A stretch of DNA of 35,968 bases from an uncultured Clostridia bacterium (GTDB lineage Bacteria; Bacillota; Clostridia; Christensenellales; UBA1242), in assembly GCA_947626155.1 (NCBI GenBank), contig CANQRC010000005.1, forward strand, positions 1-35,968, written 5' to 3'. Below, one piece after another: positions 35,809 to 35,968 of this stretch. Numbering within the stretch: position 1 is the stretch's first letter; every line of letters starts with the position of its first letter. The notes under the pieces are model-generated. The model was given only the letters and a program-made list of their open reading frames with translations. It ran no database searches and had not been told where the DNA came from. A program made the position numbers and the translations under genes.

Positions 35809-35968
35809 TGCTGTCATCCTGAGCAAACGAAGTGTAGCGAAGGATCTCACCATGCTTTTATGTTGTCATCCTGAGCGAAGTGCAACGAAGCCGAAGGATC
35901 TCACCATGCTTTTATGTTGTCATCCTGAGCGAAGTGCAACGAAGCCGAAGGATCTCACCATGCTTTTA
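35809..35968. repeat. Tandem array of the dispersed repeat, 52+54+54 bp, reaching window edge
   Basis: tg[c/t]tgtcatcctgagc...gaaggatctcaccatgctttta repeated three times; the last two units are identical. Confidence 0.9.

Noticed and set aside
35809-35968. CRISPR array at right edge
   Set aside because: Units are directly adjacent 52-54-bp repeats with no variable spacers and no cas genes.
1-35968. tRNA, rRNA, SRP RNA or prophage genes
   Set aside because: None recognised by eye; a tRNAscan/Infernal run would be needed to exclude small RNAs.
1-35968. Alternative genetic code (stop reassignment)
   Set aside because: All conserved genes read through at expected length with the standard code.

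Overview
Low-GC, Firmicutes/Clostridia-like chromosomal segment, nearly all on the minus strand. It joins two conserved translation/RNA-processing gene blocks: rplS-yraN-ylqF-trmD-rimM-KH-rpsP-ffh-ylxM-hemW-lepA, and efp-nfo-truB-nrnA-rbfA-infB-ylxQ-ylxR-nusA-rimP-polC-like-rseP-cdsA-uppS-frr-[cadA-cadC]-tsf-rpsB. A more mixed right flank follows (rlmH, two CPBP proteases, tadA, SHOCT protein, SDR, tlyA, small Cys/Pro-rich ORF). Most of the content is housekeeping. The most unusual items are: (i) a thymidine-kinase-like protein whose Walker A P-loop is substituted away while other TK motifs and a C-terminal extension remain; (ii) at the canonical polC locus, a 508-aa protein with PolC-type N-terminal, OB and DEDDh exonuclease regions but no PHP or polymerase region; (iii) a palindromic repeat family with two intergenic copies and one copy embedded in frame in truB; (iv) a cadC-cadA metal-efflux cassette where pyrH is expected, with two TGAA-N6-TTCA operators, one inside a consensus promoter; (v) a strong AGGAGG-containing hairpin near the predicted 5' end of the rimP-nusA operon transcript; (vi) dispersed and tandem 'TGTCATTCTGAGCG..CGAAGAATCTC' repeats at both ends with compensatory stem changes. 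No CRISPR array, rRNA or tRNA was recognised. Family assignments are from motif recognition by eye, without database searches.
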